Shown: piece by piece, positions 32,577 to 44,062 of the stretch
How the letters are laid out: every line of letters starts with the position of its first letter
Position numbering within the stretch: position 1 is the first letter of the stretch
From: Apoderus coryli
Lineage: Eukaryota > Arthropoda > Insecta > Coleoptera > Attelabidae
Length of the DNA: 64,000 nt
Reading direction: 5' to 3'
Assembly: GCA_911728435.2 (NCBI GenBank)
Contig: OU452199.1
Location: 20,842,860-20,906,859, forward strand
The notes under the pieces: model-generated
What the model was told of the DNA's origin: nothing
The model's input: the letters and a program-made list of their open reading frames with translations, nothing else
The model's database searches: none
Translations under genes and position numbers: made by a program

Positions 32577-34793
32577 CAGGGTGGTCCAACTTTTACCTGC
32601 ATAAATTTTAGAATCGATAGATAATCGACAAATAATGTGAGTTTGGTTAATAAACTATGTGCCAAAAATGCTTCGTTACAAAGTTACAGGATGTTGAAAT
32701 TTAAGAACAAAATTCTAATTTTATTAATATCTTTATAACCAATTGAGATATTTTAATGAAATTTGGCTAGTGTGGAAAGGTAATCTGGCTTCATTTTTTC
32801 GTGTAATAATATTATTTTTATTTCCATCAGTGGCGTGCGTACGGCTACAGATTGCGATATTTTTAATGAAAAAACCGATACGCCACGGGTTTATCTCAAA
32901 ATAAAAATTATATCTGCAATTCTTATTCAATTTAAAAGAAAAAAGTACTCTTGCCTTTTTTTCGTATGACGCAACATTTTCGAGTAAAAAAATAAAAATC
33001 GTCTAAACCAAATGTATTGAAAATCAATATAAAAATAACATATCATTACACGTTTTAACAGATTTTACAGTTTTTTTTTACAGAAACTGTTCAAAATGAC
33101 TATTGTCATTGTCAATACACAATTGGCATCTTCTGGTGATGTTATTAATTGCTGCCGATAGAATGTGATAGTTACGATGCAACTCATCAAAAGCTTCTTG
33201 AATTTTGAAGACTAATTCTTCGCGTTTTCTGACCGGCATCCTATACACTTTTTCTTTTAGGTAGCCGCAAATAGAGAAATCAAGTGGAGTCAAGTCAAGC
33301 GATCATAATCATGATTATTTTCGACTTCTCCATGGAAACGGCTAATCCATTGATTTCCGTAATGCTCTTGTATCTAGTTATTCCGCCCGAAATGTGCTGG
33401 TGCTCTAACCATTCGCACGTAAATGAAGTGGCATGTCATCCATTAAATCATTTAAATTATTCTGTAAAAAGTTTAAAAATAATTCTGCTGAGAGCCTAGC
33501 TGGTAAAAAGAATGGTCCGAGGAGATTATTGGATATTACTCCTAGTCACACGTTCACAGTGAATTGGTGTTTAAACTTTCTCGCTCGCACTTCGTTGGGA
33601 TTGTGTTGTGACCAAATATGAAACTTGTGGTAATTCGTTATACCAGTTCTTGTAAATGAAGCTTCATCAGTCCAGCAAACCTTATGCAGGAAAGCTCTAT
33701 CTACTTGAACTTTATTCAATAACCATTGGCAATAGTTATGCCTTTTAACATAGTCCTCAGGCAATAAATCTTGCACAGCCCTAAAATGGTAAGCCTTTCT
33801 ACCATATTTATGAAGTGACTTAAGAAGACCTTGATATGTTAAGCATGACAGCAGTTCTTCGTGAACTTAGGTTTGGATTTCGATCAAACGTTCTTAAAAT
33901 ACGCCTTTCATTGGCCAAATTGTTTCTTCTAGGACGCTGTCTATTGGTTTTTATGTTAAAAGTAGTATTTAAACCTCGTTCTTGAAATGCCCAATGAACT
34001 TGAGAGAAAACTTCTCTCTTTGGATGACGTCTATTAGGGAATCTGCGTGCATACTCCCTTGCGGCTGCTACTGTATTTTCTTCGCAAAAACCGTAATCTT
34101 GGTTACTAAATAGCCGCGGCATTATTATTGACACTAAAAAGAACACTTAAGAGCAACACAAATTTGTTGTGACAAAATGATTGACATTTCTGTTTTGTAA
34201 CCAAGTGAAAGCTAATGTGGTAATTATGCGCCTTTTACCAATTATGTATTGACAATGACGGTAGTCATTTTGAACAGTTTCTGCAAAAAAAATCTGTTAA
34301 ATATGTGTTATTTTTATGTTATGTTAATGATATGTTATTTTTATGTTGGTTTTCAATACATTTAATTTAGACGATTTTTATTTTTTACTCGAAAATGTTG
34401 CGTCATATGAAAAAAAGCCAAGACTACTTTTTTCTTTTAAATTGAACAAGAATTGCAGATATAATTTTCATTTTGAGATAAACCAGTGCCGTTTCTGTTT
34501 TTTCATTAAAAATGTCGCAATCGGTAGCCGTACGCACGCCACTGGTGGAAGTAAAATAATATTATTGCATGAAAAAATGAAGCTAGATTACCTCTCCACA
34601 CGTGCCAAATTTCATTGAAATATCTCATTTGGTTATAAAGATATTAATCAAATTCGAATTTTTTTCTTAAATTCAACACCCTGTAACTTTGTAACGAAGC
34701 ATTTTTCGCACATAGTTTATTGAACAAACTCACATTATTTGTCGATTATCTATCGATTCTGAAATTTATGCAGGTAAAAGTTGGACCACCCTG
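32577..34793 (-). mobile_element. Mariner-superfamily element with ~550-bp terminal inverted repeats
   Basis: The element starts CAGGGTGGTCCAACTTTTAC and ends in the reverse complement, flanked by TA on both sides. The inverted repeats extend to about 33125 on the left and from about 34238 on the right, unusually long for this superfamily. It encodes a broken transposase on the minus strand (33078-34122). The last codons of the transposase lie inside the left inverted repeat. It is the only CAGGGTG element of the window with a linked transposase, so it is the likely type of the source for the related MITEs. Confidence 0.85.
33078..34122 (-). pseudogene. Mariner-superfamily (IS630-Tc1-mariner) transposase, broken
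   Basis: Starting MPRLFSNQDYGFCEE, the N-terminus has an HTH region (PNRRHPKREVFSQVHWAF) and ends at VMLNISRSS, where about 20 codons appear to be lost. Reading resumes as KAYHFRAVQDLLPEDY, NYCQWLL and CWTDEASFTRTGI with the first catalytic Asp. A frame change near 33550 follows (GPFFLPARL in another frame), the second Asp region is degraded, and the C-terminus LTPLDFSICGYLKEKVY carries the third catalytic residue. Several lesions exclude activity. The family is the one often seen in ants and aphids with SPDLTPLDFFLWG. Confidence 0.85.
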
Positions 34794-34941
34794 TATATAT
34801 TACGAGGCATGTTTTTTAAGTAAGTACCGTTTTGGAATTAAAAAAAGACGTAGTATATTAAAATATATAGATACTATTATATAAAAGTATAAGAAAAGAT
34901 ATATTATAATAGAGTAGCAGCATTTAGTAGGATCTTCTTAC

Positions 34942-35266
34942 CTTTAAGTATAGCATCGCAGGTCTGAATACATCTGTATGCTGGAGAGCAATAAACATGC
35001 TCTATTCGTGAGTTGTACTCAGTCAAAGCATCTCCTACTAGTTGCGCCTGATATACTCCAATGTTTGTCAGAGGAGAATCTTTTAGATAATTGTCACGAC
35101 AATTACGTCTCTCAGGCAGACTTTTGGGCATATTTAAATCTGCTTGGATATAAGTACCAGATTCATCGAACGCAAGTGGAATCCAACTATCAACACCGTA
35201 AGTTAAGTCAATACGTTCACCATGTCTTGCTGCGAATATGTGGCGAGGAATAGAATCCGCAGAAAT
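34942..35266 (-). CDS. EPPase: EPPase/UBASH3-like histidine phosphatase, second coding exon
   Basis: The exon runs from the acceptor TTGGTCTCTATAG to the donor AAAG|GTAAGA. It encodes the start of the phosphatase domain: RHIFAARHGERIDLTYG holds the RHGE phospho-acceptor His and the first Arg, followed by LNMPKSLPERRN, DSPLTNIGVYQAQLVGDAL and HVYCSPAYRCIQTCDAILKG. SPxxRCxQT carries the second conserved Arg of the fold. The sequence follows insect EPPase and UBASH3 in the same order. The upstream phase is 0, matching the end of the exon at 45578-45718. A single G at its end pairs with GG at the start of the next exon. Confidence 0.93.
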
Positions 35267-35379
35267 CTATAGAGACCAAAAAAATTGTTTTTATTGTATT
35301 TAAATCACGGAAAGCAACTTTGAGGACGTATTACGATTTTTAAATACATATTTTAATTTTTCTTTTCAAAAATAATTAG

Positions 35380-36760
35380 CAATGAAGGTCGAATTTGGAA
35401 AGGAGCGTCTTTCCTGATGCATGGAAGAACGCTCGTATAATCCCGATCCCCAAAGTATCGGAACCCTACTTTTTTAGTGAATTGCGCCCCATTAGCCTGC
35501 TGCCGGTTCTCTCAAAAATTTTGGAGAGGCTTGTATACCGACAAATGCATGTGTATTTTCAGTCTCTCAGCCTCATCCCTCTGTATCAGTCCGGATTCAG
35601 AGCTGGATATGGTGCTTTCGTTATAAATTTAACGAACAAGTTGATTCGCTCGTGTGATCGAGGTCAGACCAGTGCCTTGGTACTACTGGATTTTACCAGG
35701 GGTTTTGCCACCATTAATCCCAAACTGTTGGTAGCAAGTGTCGTTATATTGGGTTTGATCAGATGTCGTCAAAGTTTATTGCATCCTATTTGAGTGATCG
35801 CCATCAGCGGGTCGTGCTTGGTTAGCAGGTATCTTCATTGTTACCTATACAGTCGGGAGTGCCTCAAGGCTCGGTGGTTGGCCCGATTTTGTTCTCGCTC
35901 TATACGTTTAACCTGCCTGATGTCGTGAAGAACTGTGAGACACAGTTTTTTGCGGATGACACTCAACTCTATTACCACTTCGACCCTGCCAGTATGAGAT
36001 TGCCGCTGGTAGGATTAATGGTGACTTGGAAGCGAATCCATCTCCAAGTCCGATGCTTCTCACAGCTTAAGGTTAAATCCCAGTAAATCAAAATCATTAG
36101 ATCAAGTTCGTATCCCCTTCGTTGAGACTGCAAAGAATTTGGGGCTGTTCTTTGATGAAAATTTGCGATTTCAAAAACATTTCATATGTGACCCACCAAT
36201 GTTACACGCTGCTGAAGCTATTGTACGCTAATAAAAAGTTCCTTTCTTCAAATATGCAGAAACTGCTGTGTCAGTCTTTGGTGATTTCGAGGGTGAGTTA
36301 TGGTTTGACTTGTTATTATCCCGGCCTTGAGTTCTGACATCGGAAAGAGTGCAAAGAATTTAGAACTCATGTTGTCGTTTGGTGTGTGGCTTGAGGAGAT
36401 TTGATCTATACTTCAATTAGCACACTCGGTTGGCTAAAAATTGCACAACACAACACAACATTTTTAAATATATTTTTTGTCTTGTTTAAAGCGAATTCTG
36501 CTAACGTCTGTACCTTAGGATTTAACTTGTATTTAGGGAGACTGCCCGTACCCTCGTTTTACGTTATCATAATACTCTTACGCAGTGCCTATGCATCACC
36601 TAACCATGTTTCGAAGGTAATTTACATACAATTCTGTTACTTTGTTTAATTGTTATCAACAGCATTTAGATCTAACCACAGTTACTCTGAGTCAACTTAA
36701 ATTCTGTCTGAGACGGCATTTGCTTTCAGTCCAATCATGATGTGTCATAGTTCGTATTAT
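35380..36760 (+). pseudogene. LINE ORF2 remnant (reverse transcriptase and C-terminus), interrupted copy
   Basis: Frames with many lesions give FPDAWKNARIIPIPKVSEP, LRPISLLPVLSKILERL, LLDFTRGFATINPKLL, IQSGVPQGSVVGPILF and FFADDTQLYYHF, then a degraded C-terminus ending near 36739 (LSQLKFCLRRHLLSV). This is the element D type (YADDTQ-like). The 3' UTR is cut at 36767 by the hAT-like element and resumes at 43838, ending in an (ATT)n tail near 44062. It is the outermost layer of a deep nest in intron 1 of the EPPase-like gene. Confidence 0.8.
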
Positions 36761-37016
36761 AGATTATTAGTGATGCAAAATTACCGGTAATTTATTTTTT
36801 GGTAAGAACATTGGAAATATTACGTAATTTTAGGTAATATTAGGTAATATTGCTGAACAACTTAGAAAAAGCTGGTTTTACAATATGCAAAGAAGCTTTA
36901 TCAAATTAAACAATAATTGCCTCAATTATATGGCTCTAAAAGATCAATAAAACACAAAATAAACTGAAATCTGAAACTATATAAGTAGTTTTATGTCTAA
37001 TACAAATTTTATAATA

Positions 37017-37337
37017 AAAAAAAATAAGTTAAGTATGCAGGTTATGTTTATTAGAAATAACAACATAATATATTATTTTGATGTGCAGTAGTAAACATAA
37101 AGATTATATGAAAATTTATAAATAAATATTAACTCTTGATTAATAATTAAAAAAGGTAGCTTGTGTTTGTTATGTTGTGATAAAAACACAAGTTATCTTT
37201 TTTAATTATTAATCAAGAGTTAATATTTATTTATAAATTTTGTTTTCATATAATCTTTATGTTTACTACTGCACATCAAAATAATATATTATGTTGTTAT
37301 TTCTAATAAACATAACCTGCATACTTAACTTATTTTT
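37017..37337. repeat. 321-bp near-perfect palindrome
   Basis: Arms of about 140 bases (37017-37156 and 37196-37337) are nearly identical when reversed, differing mainly by a 5-base insertion (AACAA-like) near the ATATGAAAA position. The loop has its own CTTGTGTTT/AAACACAAG stem. It lies between the hAT-like left repeat and the DINE-1-like element. Confidence 0.85.
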
Positions 37338-39300
37338 TAGCTCTCCATATCATATATGTAATATATATGGAGACTATTAGTTTCATGAAAAAAAAAAATT
37401 TTTTTAATTTCACCGGAAATACTTGTTTTTGGTCATTTTATACATAAATAAGTAGTTTTAAAAAAATGTCTGTCTGTCTGTCAGTCTGTCTGTCTGTCTG
37501 TCTGTCTGTATGCACGAAAACGCAAAAACCGCTTAACAGATTTTAACCAAATTTGGTACAAAAATACTATTGGACATGGCAAGGAGCTGATTAGATTTTG
37601 GGAAACATTGAGCGTAGGCAAGGGGTTTAAAATAGGGTTCAAAAATTAAAAAAATTCATAGTTCTTAAACTTATCCGAAATACTGCATAATTTTTTACGC
37701 ATTTAATTGAATATAACCTAAAATATTTAACATAAAATATTAGACCACATTGGCGTTCGAAAATAGTGTAAAATGGGGTAAAAAATATTTAAAAAAAACG
37801 TACTTCTTAAACATAGCAGAAATATTAACTAATTATTTATAGCTTTAATAGAATATAACCTATAAAATGTGTCATAAATAACTTACTTTCATAGGCGTTC
37901 GTAAATAGTGGAAAAGGGGTCAAAATATAAAAAATACATATTTCCTAAACTTATCCGAAATATTGAATAATTTTTTATAGTTGTGATAGAATATAACCTA
38001 AAAAATGTTACATAAAAGAATTAGTTCACACAGGCGTTCGAAAATAGTCTTAAAAAAGGGTCAAAAACGAAAAAAAATGTTTTTCAAATACACCAGAAAA
38101 ATTGGCTAATTATATACAGCTTTGATAGAAGATAATCTAAAATATGCAGCATAAAATTTTTAGTTACATAGGCGTTCGTAAATAGTAAAAAAAGGGGTAA
38201 AATAAAAAAAAAAATAAAATGTAAAAAATTTTATATTTAACTAGTTGAATTGGTGTTAAAAATACACGACAAAAATTAATGTTCCATAGGCGTCCGTGAA
38301 AATTCTATAAAAGGGTCAGAATTTGTATCCGTGATAACTCAAAAACCACTTAACGGATTTTAACCACATTTGGTACGAAAATACTACAGGATATTTATAG
38401 GTGGTGATTAACATTGAGCGTAGGCAAGGGGTTTAAAAGAGGGTTCAAAAATTTAAAAAATCATAGTTCTTAAACTTATCCGAAATATTGAATAATTTTT
38501 TATAGTTGTGATAGAATATAACCTAAAAAATGTTACATAAAAGAATTAGTTCACACAGGCGTTCGAAAATAGTCTTAAAAAAGGGTCAAAAACTGAAAAA
38601 AAATGTTTTCCAAATACACCAGAAAAATTGGTTAATTATATAGAGCTTTGATAGAAGATAACCTAAAAAATGCAGCATAAAATTTTTAGTTACATAGGCG
38701 TTCGAAAATAGTAAAAAAAAGGGGGTAAAAAAAATTAAAATGTAAAAAATTTTATATTTAACTAGTTGAATTGGTGTTAAAAATACACGACAAAAATTAA
38801 TGTTCCATAGGCGTCCGTGAAAATTCTATAAAAAGGTCAGAATTTGTATCCGTGATAACTCAAAAACCACTTAACGGATTTTAACCACATTTGGTAGGAA
38901 AATACTACAGGATATTTATAGGTGGTGATGAACATTGAGCGTAGGCACGAGGTTTAAAAGAGGGTTCAAAAATTTAAAAAATCATAGTTCCTAAACTTAT
39001 CCGAAATATTGAATAATTTTTTATAGTTGTGATAGAATATAACCTAAAAAATGTTACATAAAAGAATTAGTTCACACAGGCGTTCGAAAATAGTCTTAAA
39101 AAAGGGTCAAAAACGAAAAAAAATGTTTTTCAAATACACCAGAAAAATTGGCTAATTATATACAGCTTTGATAGAAGATAATCTAAAATATGCAGCATAA
39201 AATTTTTAGTTACATAGGCGTTCGTAAATAGTAAAAAAAGGGGTAAAATAAAAAAAAAAATAAAATGTAAAAAATTTTATATTTAACTAGTTAATTTAAT

Positions 39301-41952
39301 GTGAACTATCACTCAGTACAAAAATTTTAACCACATGCTCAGGAAAGCATGAAAAATCATAAAAAATTTGTTTCGGAATTTTTATTCAATGTTTACAAAA
39401 AGGGGCAAATCCACGTTTTTCCCTGGTAAATCGGCGCCTATGACAATTATTTTACACGATGGCTTCGAACCTACAAACCGCAGTACGCGGCGTTGCCAAT
39501 TGTAGAGAGGTGAAAATGAACATTTTTGTAAATAATAATTATTATAATACCTGATAAATAAATCCATCTTTACTACTGCAGAATTATACACTACTTTTTC
39601 GTTTTTGCAAACAACAAACTCCTTACGATATTTTCGCATACTTATTGAATACACAAAAACACAACAGATTTCCGAGAAGTAGATACACTAAATGCACACT
39701 TTTTTAAAATTCGCTGATGCCAATTTATTTTAAATTTAACGAAATATTAAACTATGATAGCCAGTTGTAGCGGCGCTGTCTTATAATAATTGATCAATAA
39801 CAATCAATCTGGAATACTCCAAATTGTAGATAATTTCTTCGTTTTTGCAAATTTCTAAACGATATTTTTGCATTTTGAACACACAAACACTAACTAAACA
39901 TTGTCGGTAGTACACTAAACTAAACTAAAAAAAAATGTAAAATGCCTGTTTAATTTATTTAAATCCTTATTTCCAAACGGGACGAAAATGTAAACACAAA
40001 AATAATAAAATATCGGTTAATAGGTGAATAGGTTAACACCTGCATGATCTACAGACAACTTCGACGTGATCTGTCAACCAACAGCCTAACGTGTTGCCAA
40101 GTTTATAACACACATATTAAGCTTTTTATTTTGAGTAAAAAAATAACTTATTCAAACTCAATGTGTATTGTGTATCGAGCCATATTATGCTACTTTTAAT
40201 CCTTGACCTCCGCATGTGCTTTGCATGTGTACACGTTCGCAAGAAATTCCTCACAAATTTCTCAGGTCAGATTGGCTGATGTGGCATCTCACCTACCACT
40301 CGCCCTCACTTGAATTTTTTTTTAAAAGGGACGTGAAATTTCTCACGTAACTATGTTTGTTTTAATATTACATAAAAAATCGTGGAAAATAGACGTTAGA
40401 AATTGCGCATTACATACTTTACATCTTAGGCAGAATAAAGTACACCATATGAAAAACGGGTTGCCTACGAACGCTAAACAAAAATTTTGTCGGAAATATT
40501 ATAAATATGAATATATTATGAAATAACGTAGATATTAATGATGTGATGAATGGTGAATCACCAAATTTGGAAGCCAAGAGCTAACTAAGAATATTTAGCG
40601 TCTATTGACTATGGCTTTTTTTGCCAAATCTGGCAAGCTTGCACTCAGGAATAATTATTATGCAAGTTTTGTCACTATCGATCGTGTTTGTTATTGAAAT
40701 TTCAACAATCGATATCGTACATTTTCATCCGATAAAATAGTAATATTTTTAATATAAATACAACAATAACTAGAAACTACACTAATGTTAATAAATACAG
40801 ATGTGTGATCCGATACATTGGCACTATCGTTGGCAAAGCCCAGTGGTATATCGAATGGAATATATCGATATATCTGCTAAATGAAATTATCGGCGATATA
40901 CTCTTTATATTCGAAATTCTAAGGTAATAATATATCAATATATCGTTATAATGAAGTGTAAATTATCGATGTGACTATGGATATTTTTTATTCCGATATA
41001 TCGATATTTTGATAATATCCTTAAGTTGTTGGTATGTCATATGTCATCGCGTTTTTGACTTTGCATTATTATATTCCTTCATTGTGTTTTGAATGTTTAA
41101 AAAATTCAATTTAATTATTGAAAATGCCTTATTCAAACGTGGAATTAACATATTACTACTGTGATGAGTGATGCCCGAGAAGTTCCTGTTGTAAAACATG
41201 AACGAGTTATGTAAAATAATAATAATTTTACATCTACATGAAACGGAGATTGGTAATGAACAGCAGTTACGACTACAAATTGAGGGGCAGCTGATCAACA
41301 AATCCGCAATAATCCTGGTGTTTTTGCACGTATCCGAAGTTCAGTGATTAAGCGCGTAAACAAGTGTGGTGAAGTGAACGGTGGCCTGTTTTAACATTTG
41401 TTGTTGTAGTTTTTTGACCTTAATCAAGTGCTAGTGTCATTTGCATTTGTGTGTTTTTTGTTACCCTGGGGTTTTCCTGACGGAGGGGATCCACCTTGTC
41501 GTGGTCGTCGGGCTGACTACCTCACGTTAAACAAGAAGAGTGAACGAGGGAAACAAAGCGGTCCTCAGGATGTTTTAAAGAAAACAAACAAAAGTGCAAC
41601 ACTCAGAGTTAGACATATCCGAAAGGTAGGTGCTCATATAATATTTAGTAAGATTGTAGTCACATAATTACTTACCTATCTACATTTTGTAAATAAATTG
41701 TTTACTTTAAATGTGCGGTAATTCGATACACTTGGCAACATGGTGCTGCAGCATAACCTTTAAACTAATGTCTAATTTAAACTTCAATTGGGCAGGCGGT
41801 CATAGGCGTCGTATAAAGGGAGTTTAATATGATTTACAAAAAAATTATTTTCTCCTTTAATAAAAATGTTGGAATTTTTTTGAAAGGCGATTCTGTTAAA
41901 TCTTATTTTTCTCTACCTCCAGTTAAAATTTTTGTACTGAGTGATAGTTCAC
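39301..41952. mobile_element. CAGGGTG-type element nested in the tandem array
   Basis: A perfect 31-bp inverted repeat beginning GTGAACTATCACTCAGTACA bounds this 2.65 kb segment. On the right it extends outward to CAGGGTG and TA (41953-41959), so the full terminus is CAGGGTGAACTATC; on the left the first bases CAGG are missing. About 135 bp of array sequence is present on both sides (39160-39296 and 41952-42090), so the left edge was probably rearranged after insertion. The interior has no transposase; it holds GATATATCGATATA-rich stretches near 40850-41000 and a retroelement-like 5' end near 41461. Confidence 0.7.
41474..41524 (+). ncRNA. Candidate HDV-like self-cleaving ribozyme fold
   Basis: CCTGACGG (41476-41483) can pair with TCGTCGGG (41505-41512), enclosing a hairpin CCAC-cttgtc-GTGG (41491-41504). 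GAGG (41483-41486) can pair with CCTC (41520-41523). This gives the P1, P3 and P2 order of the nested HDV-like double pseudoknot, though the first P2 base overlaps P1 and P2 is short. HDV-like ribozymes with a CCACC..GTCGTGG-type hairpin are known at the 5' ends of some non-LTR elements. Catalytic residues cannot be verified by eye. A retroelement 5' end would fit the 41461-41640 segment. Confidence 0.35.
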
Positions 41953-43837
41953 CCTGTATACAGCTTTGATAGAAGATAATCTAAAATATGCAGCATAAAA
42001 TTTTTAGTTACATAGGCGTTCGTAAATAGTAAAAAAAAGGGGTAAAATAAAAAAAAAATAAAATGTAAAAAATTTTATATTTAACTAGTTGAATTGGTGT
42101 TAAAAATACACGACAAAAATTAATGTTCCATAGGCGTCCGTGAAAATTCTATAAAAGGGTCAGAATTTGTATCCGTGATAACTCAAAAACCACTTAACGG
42201 ATTTTAACCACATTTGGTACGAAAATACTACAGGATATTTATAGGTCGTGATTAACATTGAGCGTAGGCAAGGGGTTTAAAAGAGGGTTCAAAAATTTAA
42301 AAAATCATAGTTCTTAAACTTATCCGAAATATTGAATAATTTTTTATAGTTGTGATAGAATATAACCTAAAAAATGTTACATAAAAGAATTAGTTCACAC
42401 AGGCGTTCGAAAATAGTCTTAAAAAAGGGTCAAAAACTGAAAAAAAATGTTTTCCAAATACACCAGAAAAATTGGTTAATTATATAGAGCTTTGATAGAA
42501 GATAACCTAAAAAATGCAGCATAAAATTTTTAGTTACATAGGCGTTCGAAAATAGTAAAAAAAAGGGGGTAAAAAAAAAAATAAAATGTAAAAAATTTTA
42601 TATTTAACTAGTTGAATTGGTGTTAAAAATACACGACAAAAATTAATGTTCCATAGGCGTCCGTGAAAATTCTATAAAAAGGTCAGAATTTGTACCCGTG
42701 ATAACTCAAAAACCACTTAACGGATTTTAACCACATTTGGTACGAAAATACTACAGGATATTTATAGGTGGTGATGAACATTGAGCGTAGGCACGAGGTT
42801 TAAAAGAGGGTTCAAAAATTTAAAAAATCATAGTTCCTAAACTTATCCGAAATATTGAATAATTTTTTATAGTTGTGATAGAATATAACCTAAAAAATGT
42901 TACATAAAAGAATTAGTTCACACAGGCGTTCGAAAATAGTCTTAAAAAGGGTCAAAAACGAAAAAAAAATGTTTCCCAAATATACCAGAAAAATTGGCTA
43001 ATTATATATAGCTTTCATATAAGATAACCTAAAAAATGCAGCATAAAATTTTTATTTACATAGGCGTTCGTAAATAGTAAAAAAGGGGTAAAATAAAAAA
43101 AATTAAAATGTAAAAAATTTTATATTTAACTAGTTGAATTGGTGTTAAAAATACACGACAAAAATTAATGTTCCATAGGCGTCCGTGAAAATTCTATAAA
43201 AGGGTCAGAAAAAATTTGTATCCGTGATAACTCAAAAACCACTTAACAGATAACCTACAACATGCAGCATAACAATTTTGTTTACATAGGCGTTCGTAAA
43301 TAGTAGAAAAGGGGGCAAAATAAATTTTATAATAAAACTAAAAAAAATCAATTAATTTGCGTTCAAGAACTTGGCCTAGATCTGAAATATAAAATATCTG
43401 CGTAAAAATAGTGCCTCCAAAGAGAAGAAAAATGCACAAAACCCGATACTGAAAAAAAAATAGCTGATGTCTAAAACAAAACAGAAATTTTATTAAATTT
43501 AGATAAATGACAAAAAGGTCATAAAATTATTACTTTTACACTTAAATATGGAGAGCTATTCGTGCCTGGTGGGCAACATTTTTTTTATTATAAAATTTGT
43601 ATTAGGCATAAAACTATATAGTTTCAGATTTCAGTTTATTTTGTGTTTTATTGACCTTTTAGAGCCATATAATTGAGGCAATTATTGTTTAATTTGTTAA
43701 AGCTTCTTTGCATATTGTATAACCAGCTTTTTCTAAGTTGTTCAGCAATATTACCTAAAATTACGTAATATTACGTAATATTTCCAATATTCTTACCAAA
43801 AAATAAATTACCGGTAATTTTGCATCACTAATCACAA

Positions 43838-44062
43838 TAGATTATATTGTATTATATGATTGGTTAATTTCTTATCGCTGTAAATGATCGTTTGGTTTAT
43901 GTAAATTATTGTGGTTAGTTTTAAGTTATCCACACTTGTTTGTTTTTTTCTGTTGTGTGTGTGTATGTGTATTGTATATTTTTTGTATAATGGGTTGAGT
44001 GAGAATGGCCTTAGGCTAGACTTCGCCCATTTAAAAATAAAGGCTATATTATTATTATTAAA
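43838..44062 (+). repeat. 3' UTR and (ATT)n tail of the interrupted LINE
   Basis: Continues the LINE of 35380-36767 beyond the hAT-like insertion. TAGGCTAGACTTCGCCCATT and AAAATAAAGGCTATATTATT lead into the (ATT)n tail, a recurrent insect LINE 3' end. Confidence 0.65.

Larger units (their letters stand above)
37338..43557 (+). mobile_element. DINE-1/Helentron-like tandem-repeat element, copy 2
   Basis: It begins TAGCTCTCCATATCATATAT and ends ATATGGAGAGCTA. After the start comes a CTCCATAT...ATATGGAG stem-loop, then a (GTCT)n microsatellite (about 37468-37506), then a long central array. The array has units of about 530 bp, each holding three or four related subunits with cores GGCGTTCGAAAATAGT, GGCGTTCGTAAATAGT and GGCGTCCGTGAAAATT, plus CACTTAACGGATTTTAACCA. 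Unit starts are visible near 38283, 38815, 42130, 42658 and 43180. A separate element (39301-41952) interrupts it. No Rep/helicase coding is present. Confidence 0.65.
36768..43830. mobile_element. 7 kb hAT-like element with ~250-bp terminal inverted repeats
   Basis: The ends TAGTGATGCAAAATTACCGG and its reverse complement begin inverted repeats of about 250 bp (36768-37016 and 43580-43830), containing ATTACGTAATATT-type steps. TAG.GATG is a hAT-type terminus. TAGATTAT immediately precedes the left end (36760-36767) and recurs 7 bases beyond the right end (43838-43845), which would be an 8-bp target duplication if the right end includes ATCACAA. All interior sequence is a palindrome and later insertions; no hAT transposase was seen, so it was probably a short MITE enlarged by nesting. 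Confidence 0.75.
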
